Position numbers and translations under genes: made by a program | Notes under the pieces: generated by a model | Told to the model about the DNA's origin: nothing | The model's database searches: none | Seen by the model: the letters and a program-made list of their open reading frames with translations, nothing else | Part shown: positions 7,328-11,421 of the stretch, piece after piece | How positions within the stretch are numbered: the first letter of the stretch is position 1 | Layout: each line of letters begins with the position of its first letter | Assembly (NCBI GenBank): GCA_007127655.1 | Contig: SKYX01000314.1 | Location: 1 to 11,421 of the forward strand | DNA length: 11,421 nt | Direction of reading: 5' to 3' | Source: Desulfonatronum sp. | GTDB lineage: Bacteria; Desulfobacterota; Desulfovibrionia; Desulfovibrionales; Desulfonatronaceae

Positions 7328-7379
7328 CGCCGGCCCTTTATCAACTCGTTGATAAAGGGCCGGCGTTCTTTATTGTTCT
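7328..7379 (+). terminator. Intrinsic terminator candidate 2: 17-bp perfect hairpin before formate dehydrogenase
   Basis: Bases 7328-7344 are the exact inverted complement of 7349-7365 around a CTCG tetraloop, with a GC-rich base to the stem. A T-rich stretch follows (7366-7379). The T-rich side suits the plus strand; the other side is also pyrimidine-rich on the plus strand, so it would not terminate minus-strand transcription well. It stands about 110 bases before the formate dehydrogenase start codon. Confidence 0.65.
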
Positions 7380-7472
7380 GGTTTCAAGGAAGCCTTGATT
7401 GCCGAAAGGAAGCGGATCCCCCGAGATTTGCCGCGGGGATATATCTGTTCACCCTCAACACAAGGAGATGCC

Positions 7473-10400
7473 ATGCAGATCAGCAGAAGGAACTTCATGA
7501 AGTTTTCGGCCGTAGCCGGTTCGGCCCTGGCCTTCGGCGGTCTGGGATTCAATCTCAGACCCGCCGTGGCCAAGGCTGAATTGTCGAAATTGCGGGACGC
7601 CAAGGAGACAACCTCGGTCTGTTGCTACTGTTCCGTAGGCTGTGGCCTGATCGTCCACACAGCCCTTGGCGGGAAGGGGCGGACCGTCAACGTGGAAGGG
7701 GATCCGGACCATCCCATCAGTGAAGGCTCGCTGTGCGCCAAGGGGGCCTCGGTCTACCAATTGGCCGAGAATGAAAACCGGGTGACCAAGGTGCTCTACC
7801 GGGCGCCCTATGGCGACAAATGGGAGGAAAAATCCTGGGATTGGGCCATTGACCGAATCGCCCGGAAGGTCAAGGAGGCCAGGGACCAGACTTTCGTGAC
7901 GAGCAATGCCCAGGGGCAGGTGGTCAACCGTACGGACGGGATCGCCCATGTGGGGTCAGCGGCTCTGGATACCGAGGAGTGCTGGTATCTCCAGGGCCTG
8001 ATGCGCAGCCTGGGGCTGGTGTACATCGAGCATCAGGCCAGATTGTGCCACAGCTCCAGCGTGCCGTCCCTGGCAGAGTCTTTTGGTCGCGGGGCCATGA
8101 CCAACCACTACAACGACCTGATGAACAGCGACTGCATTTTGATGATGGGTGGGAATCCGGCGGAATGTCACCCGGTTTCCTTCAAATGGATCATGAAGGC
8201 CAAGGAGCGGGGCGCGACGCTGATCAGCGTGGATCCGCGCTTCAACCGGACCTCCAGCAAGGCCGACATCTACGCCCCGATGCGCTCCGGTACGGACATT
8301 CCCTTTCTGGGGGGGATGATCAAGTATATCCTGGACAATGAGATGTATTTCAAGGATTATGTGGTCAACTACACCAACGGCGCCTTCCTGGTGAACCCGG
8401 AATTCGGCTTTGACGACGGGCTGTTCACAGGCTGGGATCCAGAGAAAAACGCCTACGACAAGTCGACCTGGACCTATCAGTTGGACGACAAGGGCGTGCC
8501 CAAGCGCGACCTGTCTTTGAAGGACAAGAATTGCGTATTCCAGCTGCTCAGGAAGCACTACGACCGGTACACCCTGGACCGGGTCTCTGAGACCACCGGC
8601 ACGCCCAAGGACAAGTTGCTGGAAGTCTACAAGGTGTATTCGGCAACAGGGAAACCGGACAAGTCCGGGACCAACACCTACGCCATGGGCTGGACCCAGC
8701 ATACCATCGCGGTCCAGTTGATCCGGACCATGGCCATGATCCAGCTGTTGCTGGGCAACGTGGGCAATGCCGGCGGCGGAGTGAACGCCCTGCGGGGCGA
8801 GGCCAATGTCCAGGGCTCCACGGACAGCGCTTTGCTCTATCACATTATCCCGGCCTACAATCCAACTCCTCGGGCGGTCTGGCCCACCCTGGCCGATTAC
8901 AACAAGGCCAACACTCCCGTCAGTCACGATCCCAAAAGCGCCAACTGGTGGCAGAACCGGCCCAAGTACATCGCCAGCCTGCTCAAGGCCATGTACCCGG
9001 ACAAGACGCCCGAAGAGAGCTACGACTTCATGCCCCGGTTGGACGTGGGCCAGGACTGTTCCTGGCTGGTAATGTTCGACCACATGCTGCAAGGCAAGTT
9101 CAAGGGCCTGTTCGCCTGGGGCATGAACCCGGCCGTCAGCGGCGCGCATTCCAACAAGACCAGGGAGGCCATGACCAAGCTGGACTGGCTGGTCAATGTG
9201 AACATCTTCCAGAATGAGACCGGCTCCTTCTGGCACGGTCCGGGCATGGACCCCGCCAAGGTCAAGACCGAAGTCTTCATGCTTCCGGCAGCGGTGTTCT
9301 ATGAGAAGGAAGGTTCCATCACCAATTCCGGGCGCTGGGCCCAGTGGCGTTACGCCGGCCCCGCGCCGTTGGGGGAGAGCAAGGTTGACGGGGACATGAT
9401 GGTCATGCTGGTCAAGCGGATCAAGGAACTCTATCAGGAAGAAGGCGGGGCGTTTCCCGATCCCGTGGCCAGCTTCACCTTGGACGCCGTGGTCACGGAC
9501 GGCAAGTTCGACTCCGTCAAGATGGCCAAGCTGCACAACGGCTACTTCCTCACGGACAAGAAGATCGGGGACGTGACCTACAAGGCCGGGACCCAGGTGC
9601 CCAGCTTCGCACTGCTTCAGGACGACGGCTCCACGGCCTGCGCCAACTGGCTGTACTGCGGGTCCTTCACCGAGGCCGGAAACCTGATGACCCGTCGCGA
9701 CAAAAGCCAGACCGAGATGCAGGCCAACATCGGTCTGTTCCCCAACTGGGCCTGGGCCTGGCCGGTCAACAGGCGCGTCCTGTACAACCGGGCCTCCGTG
9801 GACCAGCAGGGGATGCCATTTGCCCCGCAAAAAGCGGTCATCAAATGGGAGCAGGGCAAGTGGGTCGGTGACGTACCCGACGGCCCCTGGGCCCCTTCGG
9901 AGAGACACCCCTTCATCATGACCTCCGAGGGCTTCGGTCGTCTTTTTGGACCGGGTCTGGTGGACGGCCCATTTCCGGAACACTACGAACCCCTGGAATG
10001 TCCCTTTGAAACGCAACCGTTCTCCAGTCAGCTGCATAATCCCACGGCTCTGCACTTTTCCGGGCCATTGGAGAAGCGGGCCGTGTGTGATCCGCGCTAT
10101 CCGTTCGTGGGCACCACGTATCGGGTCACCGAGCATTGGCAGACCGGGGTCATGACCCGATGGACCCCATGGCTTCTGGAATGTCAGCCCCAGATGTTCG
10201 CGGAGATCGATCCGGAACTGGCCAGGCTCCGGGGCATCGCTAACGGGGAGAAGGTGATCGTGGAGAGCATCCGTGGCCAGGTGGAGTGCGTGGCCATCGT
10301 CACCCCCCGGCTGAAACCCTACAAGGTCATGGGACAAAGCCTGCATATGGTCGGCGTGCCCTGGCACTACGGCTGGGTGCATCCCAAGGACGGCGGGGAC

Positions 10401-10490
10401 GCGGCGAACCTGCTGACTCCGGCCGTGGGCGATCCGAACACCGGTATTCCGGAGACCAAGGCGTTCATGGTCAACATCCGCAAGGCATAG
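7473..10490 (+). CDS. fdhA: Periplasmic formate dehydrogenase large (catalytic) subunit, cysteine form
   Basis: Catalytic subunit of a W/Mo-bis(pyranopterin) formate dehydrogenase, which interconverts formate and CO2 in the periplasm. ATG at 7473 follows AAGGAG (7462-7467) by five bases and gives a 1005-residue protein with a Tat signal (SRRNFMK at 4-10), so it is exported folded with its cofactor. C50, C53, C57 and C88 bind the N-terminal [4Fe-4S] cluster. The active-site block is EHQARLCHSSSVPSL. C192 sits where Desulfovibrio enzymes have selenocysteine; the codon is TGC and there is no in-frame TGA. H193 and R441 fit the conserved catalytic His and Arg. Later conserved regions include GEANVQGSTDS at 442-452 and a molybdopterin dinucleotide-binding C-terminal domain (about 880-1005). 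It pairs with the iron-sulfur subunit at 10657. Family assignment is very secure; W versus Mo is not visible. Confidence 0.95.
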   Translation: MQISRRNFMKFSAVAGSALAFGGLGFNLRPAVAKAELSKLRDAKETTSVCCYCSVGCGLIVHTALGGKGRTVNVEGDPDHPISEGSLCAKGASVYQLAENENRVTKVLYRAPYGDKWEEKSWDWAIDRIARKVKEARDQTFVTSNAQGQVVNRTDGIAHVGSAALDTEECWYLQGLMRSLGLVYIEHQARLCHSSSVPSLAESFGRGAMTNHYNDLMNSDCILMMGGNPAECHPVSFKWIMKAKERGATLISVDPRFNRTSSKADIYAPMRSGTDIPFLGGMIKYILDNEMYFKDYVVNYTNGAFLVNPEFGFDDGLFTGWDPEKNAYDKSTWTYQLDDKGVPKRDLSLKDKNCVFQLLRKHYDRYTLDRVSETTGTPKDKLLEVYKVYSATGKPDKSGTNTYAMGWTQHTIAVQLIRTMAMIQLLLGNVGNAGGGVNALRGEANVQGSTDSALLYHIIPAYNPTPRAVWPTLADYNKANTPVSHDPKSANWWQNRPKYIASLLKAMYPDKTPEESYDFMPRLDVGQDCSWLVMFDHMLQGKFKGLFAWGMNPAVSGAHSNKTREAMTKLDWLVNVNIFQNETGSFWHGPGMDPAKVKTEVFMLPAAVFYEKEGSITNSGRWAQWRYAGPAPLGESKVDGDMMVMLVKRIKELYQEEGGAFPDPVASFTLDAVVTDGKFDSVKMAKLHNGYFLTDKKIGDVTYKAGTQVPSFALLQDDGSTACANWLYCGSFTEAGNLMTRRDKSQTEMQANIGLFPNWAWAWPVNRRVLYNRASVDQQGMPFAPQKAVIKWEQGKWVGDVPDGPWAPSERHPFIMTSEGFGRLFGPGLVDGPFPEHYEPLECPFETQPFSSQLHNPTALHFSGPLEKRAVCDPRYPFVGTTYRVTEHWQTGVMTRWTPWLLECQPQMFAEIDPELARLRGIANGEKVIVESIRGQVECVAIVTPRLKPYKVMGQSLHMVGVPWHYGWVHPKDGGDAANLLTPAVGDPNTGIPETKAFMVNIRKA

Positions 10491-10495
10491 CCGTC

Positions 10496-10609
10496 CGTTG
10501 AAAAACTCCCAATTGCCGCGTTGCCGCGAAAAGTTCAAATTCTCACGTATGAAGATATACGCTTCGATCTTGAGCTTTTCTTGCGCCTTGCACTTGGGGT
10601 TTTTGAACG
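10496..10609. repeat. 114-bp imperfect palindrome between fdhA and fdhB (MITE-like or hairpin repeat)
   Basis: The ends are near-exact inverted repeats: CGTTGAAAAACTCC (10496-10509) against GGGGTTTTTGAACG (10596-10609). The centre is a perfect CGTAT-GAAGAT-ATACG hairpin (10546-10561). Between them are further matching blocks such as GAAAAGTTCAA and its counterpart TTGAGCTTTTC. The whole segment can fold into one long imperfect hairpin. It carries no gene. The form suggests a dispersed non-autonomous element or an intergenic mRNA hairpin that tunes fdhA against fdhB; copy number in the genome cannot be seen here. Confidence 0.7.
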
Positions 10610-10656
10610 AACAGCGGACAGGGACAACTCACACGAAGACTGGAGGAAACTGAGTC

Positions 10657-11382
10657 ATGCAAGGAAAAACGTTTTTCATCGACCTGACCAAGTGCACAGC
10701 CTGTCGGGGCTGCCAGGTGGCCTGCAAGCAATGGAAGAAGCTGCCCGCCGAGGAAACCAAAAACTGGGGCTCGTTCCAGAACCCCAAAGATCTGTCCTTC
10801 AACACGTTGAAGCTGGTCCGGTTCTCTGAAGTGGAGGAGAACGGGGAGTTCAAGCACTGGTTCTTCTTTCCGGACCAATGCCGGCATTGCGTGCATCCGC
10901 CGTGCAAGATGGTCGGCGACATGTATGACGACACGGCTATTCTTCACGATCCGGAAACCGGCGCGATCCTTTTCACGGACAGCACCAAGAATCTGGACGG
11001 CGAGGAGATCCGGATGTCCTGCCCTTACGACATCCCCCGCTGGGATGAAACCAAGGTGCAGGCCAAGTGCGACATGTGTCTGGACCGGGTGCAGAATGGG
11101 CTGTTGCCGGCTTGCGTGCTGTCCTGTCCCACCGGGACGATGCATTTTGGGGACCGTGAAGAAATGCTGGAACTGGCCGGGAAGCGCCTGGCCGAAGTCC
11201 GGGCCTACCGACCCAACGCCGTGCTGGTTGATCCGGAGGATACGCGGGTTGTCTTTCTGTGCGAGGAAAGCCCCCGCAAGTATCACGGCTACGCCATGGC
11301 CCATGCGGACGTTCCCGGGGCGCTGAGCCGGAAAAGAGTGCTGGCCGCCGCTGTTTCGCCCGTAAGGCGCTTGTTGCGGTAA
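10657..11382 (+). CDS. fdhB: Formate dehydrogenase iron-sulfur (electron-transfer) subunit
   Basis: Small subunit that carries electrons from the catalytic subunit to periplasmic acceptors, in Desulfovibrio usually tetrahaem cytochrome c3. The 241-residue protein has twelve cysteines in ferredoxin-like groups: C13, C16, C19, C23; C75, C78, C83; C122; C138, C141; C153, C157. That number fits three [4Fe-4S] clusters, as in the soluble Desulfovibrio FdhAB enzymes. One further cysteine lies near residue 211. There is no signal peptide, as is usual when the subunit is exported by hitchhiking on the Tat signal of its partner. There is no C-terminal membrane helix, so the dimer is probably soluble. 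ATG at 10657 follows GGAGG (10642-10646) with a longish ten-base gap. The gene is 166 bases after fdhA, with the palindromic repeat in between. No gamma (cytochrome b) subunit is visible before the window ends. Confidence 0.93.
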   Translation: MQGKTFFIDLTKCTACRGCQVACKQWKKLPAEETKNWGSFQNPKDLSFNTLKLVRFSEVEENGEFKHWFFFPDQCRHCVHPPCKMVGDMYDDTAILHDPETGAILFTDSTKNLDGEEIRMSCPYDIPRWDETKVQAKCDMCLDRVQNGLLPACVLSCPTGTMHFGDREEMLELAGKRLAEVRAYRPNAVLVDPEDTRVVFLCEESPRKYHGYAMAHADVPGALSRKRVLAAAVSPVRRLLR

Positions 11383-11421
11383 GGATTCGTCAATTCACAA
11401 GGGGCCGTGCCCGATCCCCAA
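11383..11421 (+). other. Window end after fdhB
   Basis: Thirty-nine bases follow the fdhB stop. They contain AAGGGG (11400-11405), which might serve as a ribosome site for a downstream gene, but no start codon in a clear frame and no terminator hairpin is visible. The operon may continue beyond the window. Confidence 0.3.

Larger units (their letters stand above)
6695..7472. other. Divergent intergenic region with no convincing protein gene
   Basis: About 780 bases separate the minus-strand transporter genes from plus-strand formate dehydrogenase. The part from about 6780 to 7080 is clearly AT-rich. It holds several operator-like repeats (listed separately), a TGCAC-AT-TGCAC direct repeat at 6794-6805, a GCGTT-N8-AACGC inverted repeat at 6742-6759, a plus-strand TAAAAT at 6890-6895 without a good -35 box, and TTGACA at 7024-7029 followed at 17 bases only by TAGCAG. 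Near the right end are two plus-strand terminator-like hairpins. The only ORF of any length on the plus strand (6940-7131, TTG start) has no ribosome site and no recognisable protein features. Confidence 0.6.

Noticed and set aside
7378..7394. Possible sigma-54 promoter (GG-N10-GC) between the second terminator and fdhA
   Set aside because: Only the invariant GG and GC fit; the surrounding bases do not match TGGCAC or TTGCA, so chance is a good explanation.
7395..7472. Longer fdhA start at 7395
   Set aside because: The Tat signal and AAGGAG site both point to ATG 7473.
8046..8048. Selenocysteine codon in fdhA
   Set aside because: The codon at the position of the metal-binding residue is TGC, and the frame has no internal TGA.
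7956..10538. 860-codon open frame on the minus strand
   Set aside because: It lies antisense to the well-supported fdhA, has no family features, and is a by-product of codon bias in a GC-rich gene.
1..11421. CRISPR array, tRNA, rRNA or transposase genes
   Set aside because: No regularly spaced direct repeats, cloverleaf, rRNA segment or transposase-like protein was found on either strand.

Overview
This window looks like the chromosome of a sulfate-reducing member of the Desulfobacterota, most likely Desulfovibrionales. The best evidence is a periplasmic formate dehydrogenase pair (large subunit 7473-10490, iron-sulfur subunit 10657-11382). By length, Tat signal and active-site layout it matches the soluble FdhAB enzymes of Desulfovibrio. 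Coding DNA is moderately GC-rich; the central intergenic region is distinctly AT-rich.

Left half (1-6694), all on the minus strand and read from right to left: a periplasmic sugar-type binding protein (6694-5699); a phosphonate/phosphite-type ABC transporter phnD-phnC-phnE (5558-1840), in which phnE is a fusion of two permease domains; a possible 46-codon ORF; then a sugar-type ABC ATPase (1701-922) and a sugar-type permease that runs off the left edge (925-1). The binding protein of the sugar importer is therefore separated from its ATPase and permease by a complete three-gene importer of another family. ATGA overlaps couple phnC to phnE and the sugar ATPase to its permease. A 14-bp hairpin separates phnD from phnC.

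Centre (6695-7472): a gene-poor divergent region of about 780 bp. It holds a CRP-like palindrome next to the binding-protein start, other operator-like inverted repeats, and two terminator-like hairpins in tandem on the plus strand just before the formate dehydrogenase gene. This suggests a short RNA or an attenuated leader.

Right half (7473-11421), plus strand: the formate dehydrogenase large subunit has cysteine at the position that is selenocysteine in the well-studied Desulfovibrio enzymes. A 114-bp imperfect palindrome (10496-10609) lies between the two subunit genes. The small subunit carries twelve cysteines suited to three [4Fe-4S] clusters. Together they would oxidise formate (or reduce CO2) in the periplasm and exchange electrons with periplasmic cytochromes. 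The remaining 39 bases hold no complete gene.
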